Positions 35,301 through 46,669 of a DNA stretch of 64,000 bases are shown here, in pieces (position 1 is the first letter of the stretch; each line of letters starts with the position of its first letter). The stretch is from Gamarada debralockiae. Taxonomy: Eukaryota > Ascomycota > Leotiomycetes > Helotiales > Hyphodiscaceae. A program made the translations under genes and the position numbers. The notes beneath the pieces were generated by a model. It saw nothing but the letters and a program-made list of their open reading frames with translations. It ran no database searches and had not been told where the DNA came from. The DNA lies in assembly GCA_002803225.1 (NCBI GenBank), contig NXFV01000940.1, positions 62,001 to 126,000 on the forward strand, given 5' to 3'.

Positions 35301-35753
35301 TTATTGACACGTCAAGTTTAATCATAAAGCAATATCATTGATTTCCCAATTGGCTTGATCAAATAGACTATAGACACGAAGTCGGTTGTCTCGAGAAGTA
35401 GAATGCGTAGATGTTTTAGCCGTAGGAATTTGATATATTGACTACATGCTTATTTTATATTGAATTTCTGATTCTCACTTAAAAAGTAAGGGAAAAGCAG
35501 CATGTAAACACTTGGGAATCATTAGCAGAACACCCTTGTCAGCCAAACCACGCTAACCCTCGGTGAACATTTATTCCGCCCTGTAATCGACATCCCTGCG
35601 AGGCGAAAGTCCCGTAGTACAATTAAATATTTAACTAATTGCGAATGACCCTTCCCATGTGAATCTTATTTCTATTGTTCCGCTTCCTGCGGACCTGTAC
35701 CGTTATTCTAATTTATACAACGCTCCCTGTCAGCCATCGTCTCACCGGCTGCC
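35301..35753. other. Promoter-side flank of the GRF/DUF3883 gene
   Basis: Still AT-rich to about 35640, then composition rises. Contains nothing coding that I recognise. Confidence 0.4.
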
Positions 35754-36980
35754 ATGGCCATACCAGCTACCACGGCGCGTATGCCTACGTTCCCTCTCGA
35801 TGAGCCTCCGCTCTGCAAGAAGAAGAACTGCAACAAACCCTGCGTCAGATCATTCACCGCCAAGGGCCGGCCTGCATACGGCTGCGCGTGTCAGCCCCAG
35901 GGTGTTTGGTGCACGTATGATGATGCCGAGGGCGTCAGCTCTGAAAATCCCCCTTGCCAATGTGGCTACTTTTGCAGAAAGGACATCAGTGTTAAGAAGG
36001 GCAAAGAGTTCCTTAAATGCGCAGTTGGGAAATGCGAAGTGTTCATATTGCTGAGCCAGGCACCGTCATACTCACTTGCTCCGACAAACCCTTCAGCACC
36101 TCCGTATCAAATCTTGTCGGCAACAGGCTCGTCTTTTGCTCAAGCTCCGCACGCACAAGCTCCGATCGATGATATCGATGGCGAGTTTAAACGTCTGCTA
36201 AGGCATGTGGAGTCTGCCGCTCCCATGGCAACATTTCCCAGTCAACATGGGATGACGGATGCTACAAGTATGGAAAAACTAGCACAGGACACTATGGAGA
36301 CAGTCTTCCAAATCCGATCGTCAAGGGGCCTCGACAGAAACGAGAAAGTGGGCGCAGCCGGAGAGTACTTCGTAAGTAACTTTAACCGCTGCAAAGATAT
36401 CCTGTGCACTAGGTTAATGGCCAAGGTCGTTCTACTTCTACGTCATGTTCTCAACGGTCAGGTCGAGGGACGACACTGGAGAAGCAAAACGCGAAACTCG
36501 GTCAAGAAACACCTGGGTTGCTCAGATTGGCCCGACTATATCGACAAAGAGGACGATGCAGATATCATCTTCCCCGACGACCATGGCACGTTAACAAACC
36601 TTCTGATAACAAAGGGCTATCTCGACCCTCATAAGTGGAACGGTTGCCAACCAAAGTATCTTATAGAAGTAAAGTCTACTCTTGGAAGCAGAACTAAGGA
36701 TTTCTACCTTAGGTCCAAACAATTTTATACAGTATGCCTGTTGACTCTCGAATGCATCCATCCGACCACTGCTAACCAAGTTTCGCATGTATAGATGCAG
36801 AAAAGCTCAACACCATCGCAATCATCTGCTCCGCGTCCAACGATATATATGATCGCACGGGTCTCAAACCTCCAAGAGGCGAACATTGATCTACGTCTCT
36901 ACGTAGATCCAGAGTCTATGAGGAAGAGCGGGCAGCTTTCGTTCGAGCAGATGTGGAAAGTAAAAGACCCGCAAGAGTGA
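35754..36980 (+). CDS. GRF zinc-finger plus DUF3883 (NO VEIN C-terminal-like) putative nuclease
   Basis: Exons 35754-36731 and 36795-36980 (63-nt intron, GTATGC...ATAG), 387 aa. A further 54-nt candidate intron, 36372-36425 (GTAAGT donor, in frame, no stop), would give 369 aa and bring GEYF directly next to VVLLLRHVLNG, which fits the domain better. Residues about 21-94 hold ten or so Cys, ending in PPCQCGYFCRKDISVKKGKE and LKCAVGKCE, a GRF-type zinc finger. The C-terminal half has GAAGEYF, HWRSKTRNSV, DDADIIFPDD and KYLIEVKSTLGS, the acid...D...ExK pattern of PD-(D/E)XK folds as found in DUF3883. Activity is inferred only. It lies next to a mariner relic inside a decayed region but has no lesions. 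Confidence 0.75.
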
Positions 36981-37689
36981 TTCTCCCATGCATGGTGATG
37001 TGGTAGTATATCATAAATTCTCGATGTAGAATTTCAAGTTTGCTGTTTTGCACACCATTTCGTAGTTATCATTAGTGCAAGCTTTGCCTTTGGGACGACT
37101 GTAGCTAATTACTATACGGAGTTGATGTGATCCTGCCACTGGAGGATCACATGACTTGAATAAATCAGGCTATATCAGGTCTAGCTCGAATATTTGTATA
37201 TTTAAGACCTAGCTAGCTCTACCTTTTCTTGAAATGACAGACAAACTTTGTCTTTACATATTTTACAGAGCTGCACACGTCAAGAGATTCAGTATTTCCA
37301 GTAGTATAGCAAATATAGTAATATATGACGCATAATGTCATACAATAATGAAAGCCAAATACTGGACGTAATGGTATGATACCATACCAGGCTGTGAAGA
37401 TATATATCAAGCAGATCTCACGCAAATATCAGTGTAATCTGAAATCGGCGTGCATACCAGTTCGCTCGTACCCCTTAGCCAATGGCTTGGCGTTTTCCAC
37501 ATGACGGGCACGCTGAGATTATGTCAGATGCGCAGATCATTTTTATTTCACTTGGACATTAATAATGAAGAATTTGCGCCTTCCATCTCCACAGTCAACG
37601 CTCACCTCGTGGGAGAAAATGAATGGTCTGAGCCAGCGAAGGCACTGCCAGGATGTTATCCAACGCCCAGGTCTCGAGGACCGTACGTC
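36981..37689. other. AT-rich intergenic tract
   Basis: No gene recognised. Includes an AT-rich block (about 37160-37420). Confidence 0.45.
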
Positions 37690-39326
37690 GACAACACTAA
37701 AAAGTGAAGACTGGATGCAGTAGGTGCAACGCTCGACATGTAAAATGTGATGAAACAAAACCTCACTTGTGAAAGGTGTAGAAGGTTTGGTGAGTGGAAT
37801 TCATCCAAAGAGCGAAAGGTTGATGTAATAACACCTACGAGGTCATGAATGTGGTGGATATCACACTGGTAAAAGGAAAGTGTCCTCAAAAGACTTAAAA
37901 CCTCTCCAAATTAGAGCACTACTCCCAAATGTCAAGGAGACACCACCTGTGTATTGATTACCCGAATCTTGTCGCTTCCGAAGTCCTGACGAGCATCGCT
38001 ATTTCACATTATACTGTGATCAGACAGCAAACCATCTTGAAGGCTATTATGATCCAGCCTTGTGGAATCGTATCATTCTACAAGCGGAACTAGAGCCATC
38101 GATTCGACGCGCTGTGATTGCAATTGGGGCTCTGGAAATGACGAAATCGAGAGTGAAAGAATCTATGCCCCCGAAATCCCACTTCAAATGCGTAGCAGAG
38201 CCTACTGCAAATCCCCTGCATTTGGGCCACCTGTTTGCGTTGCAGCAGTATAGTAAAAGCAGTAAAGGAGATGTGAGAAGCTATCTTCTCGGGAATGCAG
38301 GACGTGAGGAAATATTCTGGTTGCGTTAATATTGATTATTTGTTTTGAGATGTATCATGAGAATTTTGAGTCGGCTGCCAGGCAGGTCCATACTTCAGTA
38401 CAAGTGCTTGAAGATGAAGCAAGAATACAAAACGTCCAACCCACGGCAAAATTTGTTACCAGCACCCAGCACCATTGAAGAAGACTTGATAGGTGCCTTC
38501 GTCAGGCTCGATATTCAAACGATGAGCAACGGAGGCCAATACCGGTATTCAATCGAAGAGAATTTTCGATTGAAAGATGCTGCGGCTTTATTGGTGGAGA
38601 ATATGCCGGCAAAGTTCACATGTTTGTTCAAAGCTCGAAACTATTTCAACGTCACTGTTCGACGGATCGTGCATTTCGGATGTGTGGTTGAATACACAGG
38701 CGGCGAGTCTCGAAGGCATCGCACCAATGGCATGTATCACAGCCCTCAAGATATATTGGCTGCACACAAGAGTTAAATGGCAGAAGCGGAGCGATGGATG
38801 GCAGCTTTCAAGCCATTTTTGACGGTTTTCGAGGATGCCTTCTATGCTGCATCGACGTTGCGGATGCATTACCTCACCTTGTATATGCGACTTCGAAACG
38901 TTCTGTATGACAACGAGATGGTTTGCGACGAGTGCCTGGACCTGTACATTGAGATGGTGGATTTGGGGGAAGAACTTTTGGGAAGGAGACGAGACGGTGT
39001 TCGCCTTCGATCTCCAGAGTATCTGGCCATTATATGTTGTAGCACTGAAATGTCGTGACCCTAAAGTGAGAAGAAGGGCGATTCATTTAACGGCCAGTAA
39101 GCCAAAGAGAGAGGGAGTGTGGGATAGCGTGGTAGCAGCGAAAATTTGTGGGTGGGTTGTGGGCGTTGAGGAGGAGGGGATCGTGGACGGAGTTGTACCA
39201 GAAGAATTCAGGACCAGGAAAATGAAGGTTGGCTTTGATTTGGATGATCGGAGAGCTCATGTTGGGTGTGAGCAGCCGGGAACGGGAGGTGAGGTGAGGA
39301 AGCGACAGATAACGATAACGTGGTAG
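37690..39326 (+). pseudogene. Zn2Cys6 transcription-factor pseudogene
   Basis: Near 37700 the remains of a binuclear zinc cluster can be read across two frames: VKTGCxRCNARHVKCDETKP, then a frame change and CERCRRFG. The middle keeps fragments of the regulatory region (YYDPALWNRIILQAELEPS, RRAVIAIGALEM). The end is nearly whole but shifted: AFYAASTLRMHYLTLYMRLR, then SIWPLYVVALKCRDPKVRRR, GVWDSVVAAKICGWVVGVEE and a final RQITITW before the stop at 39324-39326. That C-terminal layout (a CRD..RRRA helix, then REGVWDS) is common in one large group of fungal Zn2Cys6 regulators. Multiple frameshifts and internal stops exclude a full product. Confidence 0.8.
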
Positions 39327-39737
39327 TGGGCTCGCTTGAGAAGAATATGTGAAAGGACGGTCCTCGGAGATTGAAGGGGGTGAACTTAGCAACATGGTAT
39401 CTGCACCTCAGTTCAAGATTCCAATCAACTCATATATGCATTTACATGAATAATCCAAATTGGACGCCACATCAACCTATCATAATTCTTTCAAGACTCC
39501 ATACATGAAATTCAATCTAGTATCTCCTTCAGTCACGTGATAGCCGGCTGGCTCGGGCGCGCTTAGTCACCGGAAAGGTGCATGTTCTAGCGCAAGGGAT
39601 TGCGGACTTGAAGAAAAACTTATCACCATCGTCGATGTCTTTCCAACCATCATCATTATCAATTGCTAATTGCTGAAGTCACAGGGAGGAAGACCTGAAG
39701 ACCTTTACCATCTACATTTAATTTCTTCCAACTCGAG
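39327..39737. other. Promoter of the F-box-like gene
   Basis: Contains the palindrome TCACGTGA at 39533-39540, about 200 bp upstream of the next start codon, a likely bHLH/Cbf1-type E-box. No gene seen. Confidence 0.5.
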
Positions 39738-41180
39738 ATGGCAGATAGCACTCAAAGTAAGAGAAGCTTCAAATCACGCATCGCGAACGCGTTCAGACCG
39801 AAGTCGTCTGCGGGCAGACTGAAAAAGGAGCTGCCCCTTGAATATACACCCGTACCTTTGAAGCGGGATACACGAGAGAAGTCGATAGGAGGAAGCACTC
39901 TCAGAAGTCAACAATCACCTACCGATGGAAAAGAAGAATGGGAAATCGATGAGCAGACTGGAGAGCGTGATCACACTGGCTTGTTACATGGGTTAGCCCA
40001 TCATGAGTCCTTCGATTCCCTCGACTCTCTCTCCCAAAAGGCTCTGGGAAGTCAGCCATATCGGGATCCGGGCGAACCAATGATTGCAAGTTTATCATCC
40101 GAACTTTGGGGTCAGGTTGCAGATCACCTGACTCTAACTGACACCGCCAATCTTGCCATATCGAGCAAAGCACTATTCAAGCTGCTTGGTCCAGAGCCAT
40201 GGATTGCCCTTGACGATCCGGAAAACCACAAATATAAGATCAAATTCTTGGTTGGGATGGACCGCTTTCTTCCAGATCATCTTCTCTGCTTCCCATGCGC
40301 CACATACCATCTTCGAACGCAAAAAGGCCATGAAACCCTGAAGGCTACTCGAATTCTCAACCCTTTGTTCAAATGTCCCAATGCTACAAACGTCGCTTAT
40401 GCTCCATCACGAGCGCGATTGACAACTGGCCACCATCTCCCATTCCCCTTCATTCAACTCGTCATGCGAGCTCATCGCTTCGGTCCTCAATACGGCATCT
40501 CAGCTGACACGCTGTCAAGACGCTACAAAGACCGAGACAGCGAATGGATGCATCAAACAAGATACTACGTCCACAAAGGCCGTCTCCTTCTCCGCACCGT
40601 AAGCAGAACTTTCGCCCCGCCCGACCTCCCAATCAGCGGCCAACGCCACCTACTCTACTCCCGCGAGGACTACTTCCCCTACTTCTCCGTCTGTGCGCAC
40701 TGGCGTGACGGAGAACTCATGAATATCTGCAAATGCGCCCTCGAACACGTTGTCAAACCCAAAGAGACCGTAGCGCAGCAACTGCAAAAGGGTCCTTCGA
40801 TCAAACTTTCGCTTCGAAATCCAAACTATTTCGTCTCCCAGTGTGGAAAATGTCGACCCATGCGTCGGTGTCCACAATGTCCGACGGAGTACTTGATCGA
40901 GCTGAAACTGGCGGAGGATAGGACAGATCCGGCGAACCAGTTCAAGCAGGCGATCATTGTAACGCGGTGGAGTGATCTCGGAGATGGAAGGAATCCGGCG
41001 GAGGGGCCATGGGCGGCATGTAATGGCGAGATTGATATTAATTCGTTCGAGGCCATTGGGAAGAGGGCGCTTTCGGGGATTTTTGAGAGTCAGTCGGGTG
41101 TTACGATTCCGGGGCAGACGATTCTAAATTTGAATCCGAAGAAGATAAGGAAGGGTGAGGAGGGTCATACTTGGTATTGA
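39738..41180 (+). CDS. F-box-like domain protein
   Basis: Single exon, 480 aa. The N-terminal 110 residues are basic and disordered (SFKSRIANAFRPKSS). An F-box-like segment follows around residues 115-150 (IASLSSELWGQVADHLTLTD...LAISSKALFKLLG). The rest is a globular fungal-specific region with several Cys pairs (HLLCFPCATYHLR; QCGKCRPMRRCPQCP, about residues 375-390) that could bind zinc. F-box proteins usually connect targets to SCF ubiquitin ligases. It is intact, although it lies between pseudogenes, and is probably a lineage-specific member of the many F-box-like proteins of these fungi. Confidence 0.8.
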   Translation: MADSTQSKRSFKSRIANAFRPKSSAGRLKKELPLEYTPVPLKRDTREKSIGGSTLRSQQSPTDGKEEWEIDEQTGERDHTGLLHGLAHHESFDSLDSLSQKALGSQPYRDPGEPMIASLSSELWGQVADHLTLTDTANLAISSKALFKLLGPEPWIALDDPENHKYKIKFLVGMDRFLPDHLLCFPCATYHLRTQKGHETLKATRILNPLFKCPNATNVAYAPSRARLTTGHHLPFPFIQLVMRAHRFGPQYGISADTLSRRYKDRDSEWMHQTRYYVHKGRLLLRTVSRTFAPPDLPISGQRHLLYSREDYFPYFSVCAHWRDGELMNICKCALEHVVKPKETVAQQLQKGPSIKLSLRNPNYFVSQCGKCRPMRRCPQCPTEYLIELKLAEDRTDPANQFKQAIIVTRWSDLGDGRNPAEGPWAACNGEIDINSFEAIGKRALSGIFESQSGVTIPGQTILNLNPKKIRKGEEGHTWY

Positions 41181-42779
41181 AGTCTGGATACTTCAGTAAG
41201 AATGAACAAGACACGAAGACGACGTCGCCATTACGAAGTACAAAAGCTCAGTCCACGCCTCCAGTTCTGGCTGGGTTTGAAAGGAAGCGTCGACAGCCAA
41301 GCTGGCATGTGCCCAGTCCTCTCGTCTTGGATCCAATATCTTGATCAACGAACACACCAGGAGGAGATACTTCCGAGGCACGTAGAAGGAAACAAAGTGT
41401 TGGTGCCAGGCTGGATCACACTCTAGTAGAAACCTTTTGAACTTGCGAGCTCCTGGTACCGTCTCATCAGTCAGAGTTTAAAAAGCTCGGTGATGAGCAT
41501 TGCTGGCCACCAAGCAGTCTACCCGCAGCGTCAGCCGCCGCCAACTGTCGACAAGATGCTGACAAGCTCTCGGCGACAAAATTTTACTTCTTATCTTTCA
41601 ATGATTTAATGATGTACATATTTTAATACGATCTTATGAACACGGCTGTCTCATGGAAACGCTTCATTTTCCAAATCTGGAGGTAATCTTCCTCGCCTAC
41701 GAGCTAAACCCGCACTTTAAATTCGCCAATGCCCTTTATCTTGCATCTATCCTTCCTTTAAGCTTCTCATTTGATAGGTCCATCCAGTCTCCCGACAGCG
41801 GCTTCTAATGCGAGGTTTTCAGGTATTCCGAACTTCCATCTAATTTTTGTTTTACCAAAGTCCCGTGTCTGCGTATAGTGAATTAACTTCTGTTTATAGA
41901 CCAACCTGGCTTTCCTGATTGGACGTTTGGAAGCGATGACTGGAATTGGCTAGGCGACCCCGACGTAGGTAATTCATAGTACAGTATAATGCAATAACCC
42001 ACGCTTACAAAGGAACCTAGGTGGGTTTGAAGGTCCTCACGTTGAGACCGCGGCGTGACCCTGGTAGTGACTGAACTGTAAGACAAGTAGAAGCAATAGT
42101 TACTACTTAGCAATTCGAGTCAATGCATGGTACTGAAGTGTCGTAGCTACAATATGTATAGCATTTAATATTTGGCGGTGCAAGCAAAAACGAAGCTTAA
42201 CAAACCCATCCACAGCATCATTCCTATTCTTATTACTATTTGAAACAATATTCGTCGAAGAGAACAGTATCAATTTCCCAGCAGTTGAGTACCTTCTGCG
42301 TCATCGCCTCAGGTTGGTGTCACGAATTGGGGGCTGAGAACATGTGGCAAGCTTCAAAACGACTATAATTCACATTGGGAGGCGATTCTTCCTACCTTCA
42401 AGAAACAAGATCCTGAAAAATGAGCATTCTTTGATAGTTAAGTTAGGGCCACCGGAGCTAGAACCTACGCTCGAGGACAGAGAGAAAGAGTGATGTCTCG
42501 AACATAAATTCTTGGGCGTGATTAGTCAGAATAGGAGAGCTCAGTTGAGAATTTCAATCCTACCTAACGAACCCGATTGCATTTTCATAGGAGGCAGTGG
42601 TGCGTTTGTCGCAAGATGGTGCACACCTGCGTCAGGTCCGTGGCCACTCATGATACTGTATAACTACCACATCTCCTCGGTTATATTTAACCCTCAAAAA
42701 GTTGAATTTAAATTAATCTTATCTCCTTTGTTCAAGCCAACTGAAATTTGTCACGTCGCAACGCTTTCTTCTACATATC
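41181..42779. other. Intergenic region, 1.6 kb
   Basis: No supported gene. A moderately AT-rich, unrepeated segment. Short frames have no domain. Confidence 0.5.
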
Positions 42780-43150
42780 ATGTCTCCTCCTTCAGCTGCC
42801 TCTCTAACCCAAACATCATTGAGTCAACCCAGCGCCGCAATGAGAGGCCTCAAGTTTCCGCGCTCTCCTACTTTCTCCAATAAATACAAAGAGCGCGAAT
42901 ACCAGAAAGGGCGTCTGGCACTCGCCTTTCGTCTTTTCGCGAAGTACGGCTTCGATGAAGGAGTTGCCGGCCACATCACTCTCCGCGATCCTGTCAAGCC
43001 GAGTTCCTTCTCGGTTAACCCAATGGGCGTTGCTTGGCCTACACTCAAGGCAAGTGATTTAGTCATTGGTAAATAGGGAGGGAAAGGTTGTGGATGGTGG
43101 AAAAATCAGGTTGCTCAATACAGCGGCTTATATTAGAGGAGGGAAGGCCG
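42780..43150 (+). pseudogene. Class II aldolase/adducin-domain gene, truncated
   Basis: The frame from ATG 42780 reads as the start of a fungal class II aldolase-like protein: REYQKGRLALAFRLFAKYGF, then DEGVAGHITLRDPVKPSSF, NPMGVAWPTLKASDLV, and a stop at 43074-43076. The family sequence then continues one frame over as NREGKVVDGGKIRLLNTAAY, up to about 43135, before homology ends. So a frameshift occurs near 43067 and about 60 percent of the domain, including the later metal-binding His residues, is missing. An intron cannot explain the switch because the gap is only a few bases. Confidence 0.75.
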
Positions 43151-43360
43151 CTAATGAACAATCTTATTTCTAGTCATTCTATATTCGGGTTGCTCAACTG
43201 GTCTCATCCCGTGTCGATGCTGGATTAGGTGAGATGGTACGCAAGGCAGTCTCGATTTCAAAGATGAAACAGTCTGGAGGAGTTTTTGGTATGGTTGTAC
43301 CTATGAGCTTTCTCCGTAGATTTCAAATCCAGTGATATTTGAAACTAAGTAAACACAGCC

Positions 43361-44579
43361 TTAAACGCCAGTAGCAAAGCCGATGCGAGAGTTAGTAGTA
43401 TCAAAGACAGCGTAGTAGTTCTCTAAGAACTTCTGGCCAATAATAGTATTTACACCCGAGCTGCCGCCGTCGTTAATCCAGGCGTAGTACTTGCCGGAGC
43501 TTAGGCCGAACTCGCTGTACTGGGCGGTCGGGACCAAATACTGCGACGGCGTAAGGGTGTAAGTTGTCGACCCAAACTTGATACCGAAGTTCGAGGTCGG
43601 CTGTGTGCTGAACGAAGCAAGGCCAGATGAACTATCGGTCTTGCCGCCGGTAGCGGAGAGGAACTTGTTGTAGGCCGAGGTCGGGATGTAGATCAGCGTG
43701 GTGCCGGTGTCGACAATGCCAGAGGCAGACGACGCGAGGGTCGTCGAGCCGTAAGTGAAGCTAGCGATGTCGATACCCCAGTACGCCGAAGCATCGCCGC
43801 TCGTAAGCTTTGGGAAGTAGGTGATCGAGCCAGAGTACTTAGAGCTATCGGTCCCACCGAGGGTCAGCTCGCCGTTGGTGTCATCGGTGTCGCTTCCAGA
43901 TTCCGGCCTAAAGGAAACACCGAGGATCTCCGTCGAGATAGAGCCCTGGCTGTACAGTTTGTCCAAGAAGGTCGGAACGGTGTTGGCGTTAGAGACGGTA
44001 TTCTCGGTAAGATCGACCGGACCGAAACCAATGATGCCATCGACGCCGCTAAAGCCCGACGATTGAGAGGCAGCGCCGATCGACTGAGATGAGACGGTGA
44101 GGCCGCCGAAGCTGACCGTGTCTGTGTACTCCGTGCCAGAGAACGAGCCGCTACCGTAGCTGACGGAGACCGAGCCGCCGGTAGATTGGCCGGTCGAGGT
44201 CTGCTCGCACGAGCTCTGGGCACCGCACCAGGTGTTCGAAGCTGAACAAGATCTCAAGTTAGGAGAGCGTTTCAAGAACGTCTTGAAGAAGCGACGTACA
44301 TCCAGTGTCGACTATGAGCTGCCAGGTGTTACCACCGATCGAAACCGGGGCGACGTAGCTGACGTCTTCGTTCGTGACTGAGCCAGAGCTGACCTCAGGG
44401 GTGGCCCCGGCGGCGGAGACGCCGTTGATCTTGTTAATGCGGGCCTGGCCTCTGTGAACGATATTTTTGACCGACGTGACGTTGGAGACGTGCTTCAACG
44501 ACAGAACAGCGGTCTTGGCCTGGAGCTCAACCGGCGATGCCGAGACCGCGGCGGCAGCAAGAAGGGCGACGAAGAACAT
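43361..44579 (-). CDS. Secreted pepsin-like aspartic protease (aspergillopepsin type)
   Basis: Two exons, 44579-44300 and 44241-43361, 58-nt intron (GTACGT...CAG); 386 aa. Signal peptide MFFVALLAAAAVSA, a propeptide to about residue 68, then the mature enzyme. Both catalytic motifs are present: IVDTGSSNTW with D91 (the intron splits the Ser codon after DTG) and GIVDTGTT with D271; the flap YGSGS has Tyr122. Length and arrangement match MEROPS A1 extracellular acid proteases of fungi. Codons end in C or G much more often than in neighbouring genes, suggesting high expression or a different origin. It is the only one of the three A1-fold genes here with an intact active site. Confidence 0.92.
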
Positions 44580-46669
44580 GGCGTAGGAAGAAACAAAACT
44601 AGTAGCGAAAGTAAAAGTCTGGGAGTAGGCTGAAGGAGAGAGAATTAGAGAGTCGTTTTCTGAAGCGGGAAGCGACTTACTTATACGAGACCTGTACTTT
44701 AAAAATCCACTAGTTATTCGTGATGCTCGCCAGTTATTCGTGATGCTGACAGTCGATGTTCTTGCTTTTCGAGAAAGGAAGGTGACAATCAAAAGCTTGA
44801 TTCGACAACCCATGGCGTTAAATCTCGGCTTATATCCTTTTACTCAATATGGAAAGTCGTTACTTATCTTGTTCCATCTAGGGAAAAGGCCACGCTTAAA
44901 ATATGCTACCTTCTGTTCTTGGCAGGTCGGGATATGAGATTCAAGCTTTTGAACCGTATCTAACCACTTGATTCCGATAAGCTTATTTGCTTGCTAGTAG
45001 GCATCAAGACCATTTGACTCGTGGATTGTTAGGGGCAGTGGGGGAAGCCCTGATCACAGCAAGCTAAAGGATTTGCTTGATTACATTTCATGTCGGTGCT
45101 CTACTGCGCACGAATGGGGATATGCCGAAGATCTGCCTAAGAGCTTTGTCCCGCTGCAAAAGGATACTTCCATCAGGCTCGAGCGGCCACCAGAGATGGC
45201 CTCTCTACTAGAGGCCCACTTGGCAGGATCAGAGCATGAAGTGGTGGATACTTATCAAAGCATCTGTAGTCAGTTGCAGAGTGGCGGCACACATACTCTT
45301 CGTCGAACGACACAAATGCTCCCCGCCTATCGCTAACTTCTGTCGGCATTTGGCGAGCGCTCCCCCCGGGGGCGGGGTATTGGAAAGAGTCATTTGTGTG
45401 GTACGTGCTCTCCGTTGTGGCGCAATTAAGATTTTACGCTTAACTATATTTGGATAATGGGCCGAGAACCCTGGTTGGCAAGAAGTCAAAAAACAACTGG
45501 GCAGGGGAAGCCGTGCAAGCGACTGTAGCACCCGATGGAGGGCCATAGTCCATAGGATATGGCTCAAAGTAGTATATCCGCGGATAAGTATAGCTGGTGG
45601 CGTAGCTATCCAAGCGAGAAGTCCGGTCTTGGCAAAAACTCATTCAGGCGTGCACTACCATAGAAGAGAGTTTTCTGGTTTGTATCCTTTGAAAAGTGCT
45701 GCCACGTTCAACTCATGGCCGATGCTGCAGCTGGCGGTCGAGGATGCGTCATTCACATATAAGTCTGTTGGTACCCCATTTGCCGGATGGTTCAGCGCGA
45801 CGCCGGATTTTGACTTGATGGCATCAGAGAGAGCGGGGAGGAGTATAGACTTTAGATATAGCTCTTGTCAGCGCACGAACATGATGTATCTAGCTATCTT
45901 CTATTTCATGCAGAGCTTCACCTTGGTCCCTTATTCTATAAATCTATTCTGACATGGGCAAAACTTTGCTTTCCAACAAGATCTTGCCCTAGCTATGCTA
46001 TCTCGACGTAATTGTAACAGCTCCTGGGTACCTCGACAAATGATAATTCGTTCTGCATCTCATTTAGGTTGAAGCGTTATCTATAAAATAATCAAAGACT
46101 GTGGACTGTCTATCCCCTAAGCTCGTTGTCGTGAACAGGGATCTGGACAGCTAAGGGCTATTCCCCTTAACGTCCAGCCATTTCCGTTTTTTTTTTACCT
46201 ATAGAGGACAGAGAACGGCATATCGCACCGCTTGACTCCGGATTATGAGGTGTTTGATACTTGGGAAGGCGTGTTACGAAGTGCTAAACTAGCTTTTCAA
46301 ACAATGGAATCAATTTATCTTTGTGTAGGTTATTACATTAAACGTGTAGAACTTACCTGATTAAGCTGTATCCTAAAAGGAAATACTTTCGAGACAGAAT
46401 CCTGAACATGGAACGAGAGTCACGATCATAGAAGGGCAGGCATATTGGGCAGCTTTTAGAAGGTCATATATCTCGTGCAAGGTGATAGTTTTATCTTGAT
46501 TCTTAGTTTTCCAATGTATCAAAAGGGTTTTATTTTATTTAAGAGGCTTCTCAAAATTGTAACCCAAGTCTTATTTCACTCATTTCGACACGATGTTTTA
46601 AAAGTCGAGTATAGCTTCGTTGGCAGAGTTGGACTGAACGAAAGCTAGGGTCCATAAATTTCCCAGCTC
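44580..46669. other. Gene-poor region, 2.1 kb
   Basis: The first few hundred bases upstream of 44579 are presumed promoter of the protease. A small tandem duplication GTTATTCGTGATGCT occurs at about 44712-44744. Open stretches at 45073-45336 and 45629-45952 (plus) and 45440-45643 (minus) have no recognised domain. A run of T at about 46188-46197 and AT-rich sequence lead into the next pseudogene. Confidence 0.45.

Noticed and set aside
45629..45952. 107-codon plus-strand frame
   Set aside because: Coding-like length but unknown and isolated; not enough to call a gene.
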